DNA of 64,000 bases from assembly GCA_900708905.1 (NCBI GenBank), contig CAADRB010000050.1, forward strand, positions 229,593-293,592, read 5' to 3'. The notes below the pieces were generated by a model that saw only the letters and a program-made list of their open reading frames with translations, was not told where the DNA came from and did not search any database. Source of the DNA: Hymenolepis diminuta (lineage: Eukaryota > Platyhelminthes > Cestoda > Cyclophyllidea > Hymenolepididae). Within the stretch, counting starts at the first letter, position 1, and each line of letters begins with the position of its first letter. This document shows, piece after piece, positions 50,801-61,300 of this stretch. The position numbers and the translations under genes are program-made.

Positions 50801-53800
50801 TTAGTAGAGGAATGACGGAAAACTAGCTCGCAAAAAGGCTTAACGATAAGATCCCACTGCATGAGTGTCAGAATACATTGTCTTTCAAAGTGCACTGCTG
50901 ACACAATGGTGAATGTATAAGTCGGCTAAGCTAGAAGCCTTTAAACAGATTCTCATCAGTGCACGTAAAGCAATAAGAATGACCAATAGCAATGACCAAG
51001 TCAGGTCAATAAGAGGGATGGTAGAATGTTAATTCCTCATTAGACAGAATTCAGAATACTCTCTCTCTACCTAAATTAAGTGTTTATTACATTTCTCTTA
51101 ATGGGGTAGAGAAATGTTTCCCTTACATTAAATCACACAACATATAAGCCATTTTAAAGGCCAAATGAAAGGAAAATAAAATACTAATACGAGAAAAATA
51201 AGCCATCATTTTGGGAGTAAGGTAATTCCTACGGGATTTACATACAAATTAATTAGCTTTTGTAAAGCGCTAATGATTTGTCGTATAACCGAAGGCATAA
51301 AAAAACTACGACCGTGAAATCTATTGCTGAACTAGTTGTGACATAGTCTGATTAATTAAACCAACTCCTTTGCATCGAGATTAGGATCATGTTTCCATTT
51401 ACTCATTTCATTGTTTTTGTTTCCTACTTATTAATCCCACACTAAACGCGGATTTCAGATAATATTGATGACCACACTTACGATGATAACTTCGAATTTT
51501 AGTTATAAAATTATTTAAGTTGGTGATAGGGAAAAGTGAATCCATAGATTGACTCAATTAACATAGCTAGCTTCGAATATTGAAACAGAGATCAAACCCA
51601 GCAAAAATTATTTGACTTGAGCAATCCATAGTTAACCCAAAAAATGTTTAAAAACATCTGATATAGAATAAACTAGCTGCTTTTGACTATCTAATGAAAT
51701 AAATTTATCAAGGGGTATGACCAACCACTTGATTAAATCAACAGCCCAACACACTCTGAGCATCGTAAACAAGAAATCACTCAGGAAACAATGAGTTAAA
51801 TCATTAAATTTGAATCTTGGAACATTTGAACATGACACCTTGAAGCAAACTCAGCTCAATATATCCCTAAATCAAAATAAGTGAAGTTCTTGATGTTCTA
51901 ATTTCATTGCCTGCTTCTTCTTCTCTTCCCCTTTCTACTTTTTCATTCCTTATTGAACTATTTTGCTATTACCATGTTCACATCCTTTCCCAAAATTAAC
52001 ACCGACCACAATTACAGACTCAAAATAAGAAAAATAATTGTATAAATAAATGATCTGATCAAAGTGAGAATATTGTCAATCAAATGTTGGTACCTATTGG
52101 GAACGCAGGGAGGAACTACTGGCACTATTAGGACAAATGTCTTAAATTAATTAAAAATCGAATACAGAGATCTACTGACATAAAACCCTACGGCGTTGGT
52201 TTTGTGTTTGCGTCATGTAACAAAACATGTTCAAAAAGACCTCACAAAAAACAGGCTTGCAAAAAAAAACTATCACAATCATCGCTACGAATTATAAATT
52301 TAACTTACCCTACACTGGCATTGGTATTGCAGTAAGCTTGTTTAACACTTTCCTAAAACGCAAAGAAAATAATCCGATAAATAATAAACACACATACATA
52401 TCCACCCATACACAAATGAGCAAATGACCTTCGATTGACCTCTTTAGGTTGCAGCAAAATTCACACAGTGTAACTGCGCAGGCAACATCGAATTACCCGA
52501 TTTAAAATGCTTTAATTGCATGCATAGTCAATGGCACTATTAAATATGGTTTAAATTAATGAAAGCCAGTTAAATACTACTATCTTCGACATTCACTAGA
52601 ATATAGCAACAAACGGCTCTGAATTTAGTCAATTCGAACGTATGCTATTTTCTGCAAACAGACTTGATGAGATTTTAAAAAGCGAATGAGTAAGATTAAT
52701 ATAATACAGTTTTTACAAATTTGCCTTGACAGCTGATTTCAAAGTTTAAAGGACAAAAAGACGTGGCCCCAACCAAGGTCATGTAAAGATTTTAATTTTA
52801 AGGCTGATTTTTCTTTCTCATCCTCTCGGTAAAGTTAATTCTAACAGTCTACAATACCGCCTATTAATCTTCCGTGCTGAATGTGAAACTTTTACACAAT
52901 CCTCACAAATGAGATTTGAAAATAACATCAAATAACCTCCTCCCCTAGTTCATTGTGAAAACATAAACTCAGAAAAAATTGGTGAATTAGGTAATCGTAG
53001 TGTTGTAAACAATAGTGCTCAATCGTCCGTGATAATTAATGAAGTTCTAAAGTGAGGAAAGGCTAAAGCAGGCTGGTGAAAATGAAATAAGCTAGAGCTC
53101 TTTCCAACTGCATAAACTCGGATACTGTAAGAGTGAAATGAGACAGTCATTGGAAGAATGACTTATAGGAGGACAGAGAGGAGGCAGCAACCTTGTAAGA
53201 GATAAGGAAAAAATTATTTCCAGCAAGAGTAAAGATCACAATGCAGGTGTCAGATAACGGAGCAAATCGATAAGCTGCTTAAAAGGCCAAGGAAGGTGAA
53301 TCACATACATAAATACGTGAAGGCAGTAAACTGGATAAACTCAACAAGCGAAGCGTGATAATAGATAGCGTAGATGAGGAATAAAATTTCAGCAATTCCT
53401 TTTTAAGAAGTTGATTCAAATATTTCCCCGTTCACAGGCTTCGACACTATTTTCGATTAATGGATTTAAACACTCGTGCTCGGGAATTCAATCTCGCCAC
53501 TGCTACAGTTATTGTCTAATCAGGCAAACAAATATTCCCAAACTATAGAATCAATTGCACTTTTTTGATAAATATGTTCTACATAACCTACTGACTCAAC
53601 TGTAGCCATTACCTCTCATTTCAGAAACTTACTGATAATGTTAGGATTTCAGTAAGATCAGAAGTACATGAAGTTTCATACTTACAATTGATGTAACCCC
53701 ACTTTTCACGTTATATAAACACATAAACCATTGCCAATTTATCGCTTAGAATAATAAATACTGTAATCTTAGTATTCAGCTGTACACTCAAAAAGACGTC

Positions 53801-56800
53801 ATAATTTGGATGAACGAATGTCTTCTGAATGTCCGAATGAATAATGATGAATGTCTGTTCAATGATATCAATCACTTTTCGCAAATTTTCGATTCAGCTA
53901 GGGTTTTCAAAACCAGAATAAGTGATCATCTTCCATTCATTTGACCGTAATTGGGTCCTTAAACCTGAAACCAATGAGCTGACCAATTTTTCTAGATTAT
54001 TTATCGGTTTAGGTCTCTGATTTTACCTCCGGGATACATAATGAAAAAACCAACTAGACCAAAACAACTGATTTCATACCTCTGACTTACCATAACATCA
54101 GTAATCATTTCATTAGGGATGTCATCTGCATTATCCTCTAGATCAACAGTTGAAATCAGAGCTGATATCGATGTGTTGGGTTCGGATTCGAGAATGGTAG
54201 AAAGAAAGGTACCGGCTTTTCCGCTTCCCGTAAGTCCCAATTGACGATTCAATTCGTGTCTATCCAAGACATCTATACTTGGAACTGAAGTGATAGTGGT
54301 GGAACTTCCCTCTAAAACTAAATAAAAATTAAAAAATGAACTTTGAGTAATTTAGACTAAATAACAGCATTATGCCTAATACGTCCATGCGCAAATATCT
54401 ATTTTCGTTCTTTTAATATGTTCTAGAAAATTACCACGTCAATAGAGGTTTACATTTAGAATTAATTGCTTGGATATTGGCCGAGATATCTACGGCAGCT
54501 AGGTTCAATTGCTGGTTCAGTTGAAGCATTAAGAGAGGGGGATGTTTCAGGATGCCAGAGAAAGGACAAGTCAGATGTGCATGTACACCTATTATCATTC
54601 ACCAGTTATTTCCTCAGACCAGTTTTAAAACGACAATGAATTTCAGTTTGGGGAAAAGAAATGGATTTGGTTCATGAGATTTGATACGTTTCATCCCTTC
54701 ATTACCCAACTTAGAAGATTACGTGCGTATAACTTTTTTCAAAAGATCCTTCGAAGAGACTCGCTACTATACCATTCGTTTGGAGGTGTCAATAGTTTCA
54801 ATCACCCCTTCCATAAAATTAAGAGTAAGGATTGGACATACTTGTAGACCGTTGCATTTGAGAAACAGTGATCTCGTCAATAACGCTTCTTTTAGCGAAT
54901 ATTCTTGTACAGATGGCAGCTTAGCACTGCAATGCTATAGTTGGAAATCATTTGAGGGAAAGATTTAGACTTTTAGAGAAAGGAATCTACCTTGGTGGTT
55001 GTTTTGGTCATAAAAGCCTAGCATATCCAAGAACCTTTTTGACACATTGATTGATACGCCTTAACCACGATTTTGAGTAAGCTTTCTTTCTAGTCCCCTA
55101 TGATACCTGATGACTCGAAAAGAAGAAGTGTGCAAATAATCATGTCTATACGAACGATTACTAGCTCGGAAGTTGTGATAACTGGCTCACGTAATTGATT
55201 GCAACACTTCTTAGAACAGGCGACCTTGAAACGTCGTTTGAATGGGTAGATTCTGTTGGGCTGACGTGCGTGAGTATTAATATAAGGTATTTCCCAAATC
55301 TCTTGCCTACTTTTTAATATGCAGGTTGGATAATATTAAAATAGCAAGAACAAAATTTTCACAATAATAACTAAATGTATTTGAAACCCCAAGACTAAAA
55401 ATGCTCTCAGACACAAACTTTGCATGAAAAAAGGATCGCAGCTAGGTTTCTATCTACTTAATTTTTTTTCTATCAGTTTTAACAACCTTAATAGCGTTTA
55501 CAAGTGCCAGTGGCGCAGCGGTTGACGTGTTCGTTTGCCAAGTCAGATGTCTCGGATATGATGGCCCATCGGCACAAACCACGTGCGTGAAATGATTAAA
55601 AAGTGGCAGAATTTGGATTTCTCACCAGAGAGACTCCATGATGCTATTCCACTACCCAAAATGAGCGTTGGTAAAAGCTTTTATAAATCGACTCAGAAGT
55701 TTTTAATTAGGCTATTAGCTTTGTGCTAACTGTAAAGTTTAGTACGTACTAGTAGTTCCAATCCTGTGAAGATGGGATAGAAACAACGATCCAATCTTTA
55801 AAATGTTTGCAATTCCAAATACTCAATTTCTTCGATTATCAAGTGAAAAAAAACCTTTTTTTGTAAAATAAGAGATGGGTATAAATTTAGGATTTAATCG
55901 AACTGGAAGTTTCCCAATATTTCAAGGCCTTACCGAGTGTAACTCGAGTTCAAGAAAGTCTTAATTTTCAAATCCAATTCCTACAAATTCGACACTCCTA
56001 CTAATCATTGGTGTTCGACTCGTACCTTTGAATGTAACTTTAAACAGTGAACTTTTACAGAATGGACTCAATAAATATTAGTAGAAGGTAAAAAATCTGG
56101 AATTCGGAAGTTCTTCACTTTGACTAGACCAAAGTTCTGCTTGTAACAACCAAAAACGACTGGTAAAAAATGAAGAAATAAGGCTAGTGATTATTGAACT
56201 AAAGGTGTTCAAAGGAGAATGAAGACATTTACTTAAAACAGGAAGGTATTCTCGAACAAAAATTGCCGCCCGAAATTATGTCCGAGCATAGACTTTTCGC
56301 AAATGAAGAAGAGGATTAGGAAGTAGCAATGAATCAACTTAAAGTAACTGCTTTCATCAATTATCAAATACAAACTCTCATTTACTGACAACCAATACAA
56401 CTTTTCCCATCCAACAATATTCGATATTAAACTCACAGCAAACTTTGCATTCCTCTAATATCTAATGTGGAAAAAAAGCCGAATTACCACTCAAATCCAA
56501 GAGAAATCTGTGTTTTATAAAAAACATCAAATTTTATTGTTACCTCCTTCAATTAAATGCAATGCTGACAAATATACATTTTCCAATCCATCTCGTACAT
56601 TTCGATTAAATATGCTTCATCTAGTTTCAACGGAATTGCTAGCAAAATTACACGAACTTGCAAGCCACCAGGCATGTTGCTACTATGATATTGGATGTAG
56701 GCTAATAGATCGAAACACGAAAGCACAGAGACCACTGAAAAGCGTGAAACTGAGATATACTCAATCGCAATCCCACGCTGCTGGAGATGAAGTGGTTATT

Positions 56801-58334
56801 GTGGTAAGATGATTGCTTTCTTTCACGCGTGTATCCTTTGTTGAAATAATTTGCCCATTCAATACAAATTATGCTTAAGTAAAAGTAAATTATACGGAAC
56901 ACAGCAATGACGGGTTTTGATTAGCCAACAAATCAAGATAAACTTACTGTTACTCGAATCACCACATTTTCGTGGGCGTTTAAAGGCCTTCGATTTGTCC
57001 TTTGTGTACTCTTTCAAATCCATACTATACAGACGAGCACCATTTTCAAGAACAAGATCGAGATTAAGTCCCGCCAATGAAAGAAAAGATGACTGTTGAG
57101 AGGGCAATTTTTCATCGACTTTGGTGTTGTCATGCTCAGACTTGATTGGTTCAGTCGGAGGAGTTGGTTGCCAAGGTGACAAATGAGCAATCATTGATCG
57201 TATGGCTTCGGTGGCTGCGATCCGTGACCGCCAACTTTTGTTGTGAAGTAGACCTCGCAACTACAGTAAAAATGGCATAAAACATCGCTAATAGCTAATT
57301 ATATTACTTCAGCAACAGGGCTAGAGAATTGTAACAAGCATTCGTACTTTCAACGCAAAATGTTGATACTTGTTTGAGTAAAATCTCGAATAAAAAAAGA
57401 GGATCCACATTAAGGATAATTAGATAAGTCAAGACTGATTGGGATTTCTGTTTCCACTTTCCAGCTAGCCAGGTTCAATAACCATCAATCCCCACATTGA
57501 CATAACTATTTAATAACTCTCTAAAAGTGCAAAACGAAATGAAATTTCCCAAGACGGTAGTTTATTCGCTCCAATAGAAGCACATAATTTCGCCTAAAAA
57601 GTACACTCAATACTTAGCCTGATCGACGGAAAAGGTCAATAACTACTATGATTTCCTACCCCAGATTCGGGATCGAGCAATACAGAGAAGTATTGTGAGG
57701 ATTCTTTAATGAGAAATGGATACTTTAAAATCCTTGTATTAGCGGCTTTTAATCAATGCAATAGGTAAATCGCAGATCACTGAAATAGATAAATATAAGG
57801 ATTACGAAGAATTTTACGAAGAAAACTGGTGCAGACGTGAGAAATACCGGCCGCTTAGATAACGTACCCGAGTTAAGATGATTTCAACATCTTCCGGCGC
57901 CTTTTGCGCAAGTTCGCCAAGTTGTCGTGCCGCAGTAACTCGCAAAGTTTCATTCGGACAGCTCTCAAGTAGAGCAAAAAGACGATCCAAACTGAAACCA
58001 GAACGAAAAAAGTTGCAAATGTATTAACTACAAAAACATTTATATAATTATGCAAAGCAATAGTAAAATCAACGAAAACCAATGAGAATATCCAAACCAG
58101 GATATCATAGTCAAAATATATGATAATGGAGTGTACGTTAATTTACTTTTTAAATTAATTGATATTCCCTTAATTATGAATTATGACATAATTAGACGTT
58201 AGAAAACATATAGTCCTAATGGATAAATCGATTTTTATCAACCTAGAAGTCTGTATAAAGCATAAGCAATAAGAGCGATCAAACGCTTATAAACCAACAG
58301 AACTTAGAATAATAAGTAGTTACCGGCTTGCCAT
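33768..58334 (-). CDS. BTAF1: BTAF1 / Mot1, TBP-associated Snf2-family ATPase, 29 coding exons
   Basis: BTAF1/Mot1 uses ATP to strip TATA-binding protein from DNA in the nucleus. Exons (5' to 3'): 58324-58334, 57868-57991, 56948-57260, 54080-54317, 49875-50091, 49622-49717, 48838-49101, 47721-48019, 46371-46572, 45720-45824, 45488-45640, 45232-45332, 44247-44581, 43656-43746, 43304-43504, 41884-42233, 40524-40663, 39730-40015, 38605-38934, 38238-38554, 38004-38162, 37612-37925, 36371-36451, 36228-36291, 35938-36148, 35731-35861, 35380-35654, 35114-35269, 33768-34335. All borders are GT/AG and every phase closes: 2,043 residues (human BTAF1: 1,849). The N-terminus [13 protein letters not shown] matches human MAVSRLDRLFILLD. 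HEAT-like segments include [14 protein letters not shown] and [18 protein letters not shown]. Snf2 motifs: DDLGLGKT with Lys at about 1470, DEGH at about 1586-1589, [18 protein letters not shown] at about 1926-1935. All look intact. Confidence 0.96.
35938..37925 (-). other. BTAF1: BTAF1 exons for Snf2 ATPase lobe 1
   Basis: Four exons (37612-37925, 36371-36451, 36228-36291, 35938-36148) carry EGVNWLLFL, the Walker [32 protein letters not shown], the Walker B DEGH box, and LTGTPIQN with [13 protein letters not shown]. They parallel the human BTAF1 order without gaps in the motifs. A Lys/Arg-rich insertion ([12 protein letters not shown]) lies between the Walker A block and SLVVCPATL. Confidence 0.93.
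40050..40190 (+). repeat. Dispersed repeat, family 3, in a BTAF1 intron
   Basis: GAGTTCTGCTATGTTAATTT followed about 90 bases later by GTAAATCCAAAGATGAAAGT and CATCCACCCAATC, the same two blocks as at 20975-21085. It sits in the intron 40016-40523. Confidence 0.4.
44940..45070 (+). repeat. T-rich repeat, family 2-like, in a BTAF1 intron
   Basis: CTATGCCTTTTCATTCTATA, then TTGCCTTATCTATAAAATTT and ACCTATCTGGACCTCCC. The order resembles 33350-33470 and 8755-8945. It lies in the intron between exons 45232-45332 and 44247-44581. Confidence 0.35.
48430..48487 (-). repeat. tRNA-like fragment with intact box A
   Basis: On the minus strand, TAGCTCAGTGG at 48466-48476 is a perfect match to the tRNA box A consensus, followed by GTCAACGTGCAGAGCTC. 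No box B lies at the right distance downstream, so it is a truncated copy or a SINE fragment inside a BTAF1 intron. Confidence 0.45.
48609..48668 (-). repeat. tRNA-like fragment with intact box B
   Basis: On the minus strand, GGTCACGGGTTCAATCC is a perfect T-loop/box B, followed by TTAACGACGCACAG. Box A is not evident. It is in the same BTAF1 intron as the box A fragment at 48430-48487, but the two are in the wrong order to be one tRNA. Confidence 0.5.
50698..50790 (+). repeat. tRNA-like SINE head in a BTAF1 intron
   Basis: GGCGGTATAGTTGTTAGCG is A-box-like and ATGTGTTCGACGTTAATC is B-box-like. CAGTGCAAATCCAGTGG and AATTAACCAGACTAATATAA follow, like the body blocks after 28382 (minus) and near 11530-11580. 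Confidence 0.45.
51690..51790 (+). repeat. Dispersed repeat, family 4, in a BTAF1 intron
   Basis: See blocks shared with 20705-20800: CTCTGAGCATCGTAAACAAG and AAATCACTC. Confidence 0.45.
54318..56947 (-). other. BTAF1: BTAF1 intron 3 (about 2.6 kb)
   Basis: Between exons 3 and 4. It holds the SINE at 55504-55690 and a stretch near 56465-56812 that is open on both strands but lacks any recognised motif. Phase (A+TT) joins exon 3 directly to exon 4. Confidence 0.6.
55504..55690 (+). repeat. tRNA-derived SINE with head and body, in a BTAF1 intron
   Basis: The head, 55504-55575, has a perfect box A (TGGCGCAGCGG at 55511-55521), a 5' GTGCC that can pair with the 3' GGCAC at 55571-55575, and a decayed box B. 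The body contains ATTTCTCACCAGAGAGACTC and CATGATGCTATTCC (55614-55650), matching 11598-11635. This is the most complete copy of the family in the window. Confidence 0.55.
58324..58334 (-). other. BTAF1: BTAF1 first coding exon: 11-nt coding micro-exon
   Basis: Only ATG GCA AGC CG is coding before a GTAACT donor (58318-58323). Joined to exon 2 (T TTG GAT CGT) it gives MASRLDRLF, the family N-terminus. The 5' UTR part and the transcription start are not defined. The phase (2+1) supports the join. No ATG giving this N-terminus occurs in exon 2 itself. Confidence 0.8.
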
Positions 58335-61300
58335 TAATTAAATTTACAATTTTGTAAATATCCGTTGGACAGAATCCCAAGATTTTTACAGTGAGGCTAT
58401 GACCCCAAACGCGTCTAAGCTCCACCCATAACATATTTATACTGAGAGCCATTTCTGAATACAACTGGTTAAAAAGCAGGTTTCGGAATTCTGATTGGGT
58501 GAAAGTCAGAAAACGGCATCATGGCTACCAACTTGACCTAATAATTTAAAGAAAAAAACAAAGTTTTCTTTGAAAAGGAATGTTCTTTAACAAACTTTTT
58601 AAAAAAGTAGTATATTTTGTGTTAATATTACTTCAATTTATAAATTATGCTGCTCTAAATGTCTTTATAGATGACCTTAAATGCTCTATATTAATTATAT
58701 CGCGATTAGTATTAGTGAGGTTCATATTTATGCTACAGCTGAAGATCATGAAGGTCTGCCATTTTGCGAACAGGACTTTTTTCAGGGTTTGATTATTTTT
58801 TTTCTTTTACCCATCTTGATGTGAATAAAAGGAAAATTAATTCGCTATTTACTACTCTTTATTTGAACATATGTAAAATTGATCTTTTTTCTCACATTAT
58901 AAGCGATTTATTTTATATAAATAGATAGTTGCATTTATTTTAGAGTAAAGTCCTCATAATCTAACGAAACACTACCTCAGTTTCTCTTTTGAAAACAACT
59001 TTAAACTGCTTCGTGTTTTTTTATAAATTTCACTAAATAAAAAAATAATACACAAGCGGAATCGATTTTTATAGTAGGCCTTGTTAAATGCGCATAATTA
59101 CTTTTCGCAAAATGGGATGTCTTAGTTACTTTCACTCTTTTCTACTTCATATTACATTAATATTTAGTTTCACTTCATAAATCCAAGTGGTATGAAAATC
59201 GAAATGTTAAAAAAGTGCAGCAGAAGAGAGTTAAATTCCGACGGCTGAATTATTGATTATTAAAATTAAAAAGCACTTGCCTAATAATATTCAAATACGT
59301 TATGCCTACTAGAGAGATTATTGCAAACTTCACATAACTCGATTAATCCGATTTTTATCCAAATAATATTGGCTTCTCCATTTGTATAATATCAACTTTT
59401 TATGAAATTTTATCTTGTCAATCCTTTATCTTCAACCTCTAAGAAATTCTCGTTCGCATTAGTCTCGAATATGAGTTACTTTCTGGTGCATAGCAAATTT
59501 CATATTCGAAAAGATATTATGTGTATGTGCTATCGTTTTTAACCTGTCTGAAATCTTCCATTTCGGCATTAATTCTAATATAATAAGAATAATATGTTGA
59601 CTAATATAGCCAAAGAAATCGAAATAATTCGTTAGGATGCCGGCATTATCTTCTGAGATTATCATCATTTATTTCGCAAAATATGAACTTTTGATGGCGG
59701 CTCAAATATTCATATTTGAGTCAATAACTTAAGCGCTCTCACACGCATTCTACGACACAATACACATGACCTTTATAAAACTCTCATAATTTTTAACCTA
59801 TCTTGATTATCTTTATTAACTTTTCTTTATTAGACATTATCCCATACCTGTAACTATTATGTCGTTATTTTGTAAGCATCCATTTTCTTATCATAACTTT
59901 GTCTTTTTGCGCTTTTCCTCCTAGTTAACTCTGACTTAATAAGAAGATAAGCCCACACTTTTACTTTTCCTATCACAAACACATCAAGCATTCGAAAAAT
60001 TGACCAAGTGCAATTAATACCTGATGATCTTGGGATTTAGCCACAGTAACGCATTGATTTCACCTATTTTCATCATTCTCAGCCCTCACAATGTCAACTT
60101 ACTATGTTCAAGCTTAACGTTCTTATTATAATCTGCTCTTCTCGGTAGGATACCGCAACCGACTCTTAGATTCCCTAAGACATTGCATCAGTTACAAACA
60201 CGACCCGACAACACCACAATACAAGACGACCCAAACCGTATCGATAGGTAGATTTATCTTTTGCACAATTAACAACCGTAATGTAAATAAATTCGTTCGA
60301 ATAAAAGGGAATTAAAAGAAGCAGAAATTAAAAGGTGTAAAATAAAGAATCTTACATATAAGAATTATTTTGGGAAAAATATTATTTTCTTATTTGTAAC
60401 AGTTCTTTCTCTTTTATTTTATAATATAAATATTCCGCTTCCGATTCTCTCTTCCTTGTATTGGAGGGGTTCGCGAGGCTGAGACAAAAAGGTTATAGTT
60501 TAGTAAATATTTTATTCTTAGTATTTAATCCATTTTATGATAACACAGTCAGTTTGTTTGGCTTAAAAGAGTATTAACTCAATTATTTTAATGGCCCATA
60601 CTCCTGCGCGTCCTACTTTTCAGTTGATAATTTTTATCAATTGTTCATCAACGAACAAAGGACATAGAATCTGTCAACGCTCTTATTTCATCTCAATAAA
60701 TACTCTGCATCACAGCCCGGCTTTCACAAGCCCAGTCCTTGTGTCATCACCCTTCATTTCTAATTCCCAATTCCTCTTCCAACTCCTTCCCCTTTTTCAA
60801 TATTCCACTACTTTTGTCTGATAAACAATTGCACAATTCAATTTTTAGACTTCACCTTTTTGGAAAGACATTCGTTAGCCTTTTGAAAAATCATTGGATT
60901 TGTAAGAGGATTTCTAAGTCTAGTTTGGTAGGACTCTTAAAGTAGCTATGCTCTAGGGATTATAGCTACTTTTTTTCAATGAGGTTATATAAAAAGGTTG
61001 AATTTCCCGTAGTTTTACTAAGAAATTTTTGTGTGAATTTCGATCAATTTTTTGTTATTCATTTTCATTTATATTCAGAAGTTATTGAATTTCCAACTGA
61101 TTGATTAAGTATGGTTAATCTGTCCTACCCTGGAATACTCACGATACAGTAATACGGTAAATTCGTTTATTACCCATAGCAAGACTAAACAGTTTTATAA
61201 CTTTTGTTTCATCCGAAAGGCAACTAGATATGGGAACAAGAAGCTAACACAATTAAGGTTCATAGATGGGGACTGAATAGTATCTGAGTTAAGTTAGGGC

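Larger units (their letters stand above)
50092..54079 (-). other. BTAF1: Largest BTAF1 intron (about 4 kb)
   Basis: Separates exon 4 (donor GTATGA) from exon 5 (acceptor CAG|T). It carries a SINE-like copy (50698-50790) and a family 4 repeat (51690-51790). No intermediate exon is required by phase (AG+T). Confidence 0.65.

Noticed and set aside
56465..56812. 115-codon plus-strand frame inside BTAF1 intron 3, also open on the minus strand
   Set aside because: The BTAF1 phase closes without it, it lacks a motif, and its minus-strand translation does not resemble the BTAF1 N-terminal region.
60591..60821. 76-codon plus-strand frame
   Set aside because: Low-complexity Ser/Phe/Leu product of a pyrimidine-rich stretch; no motif or splice context.
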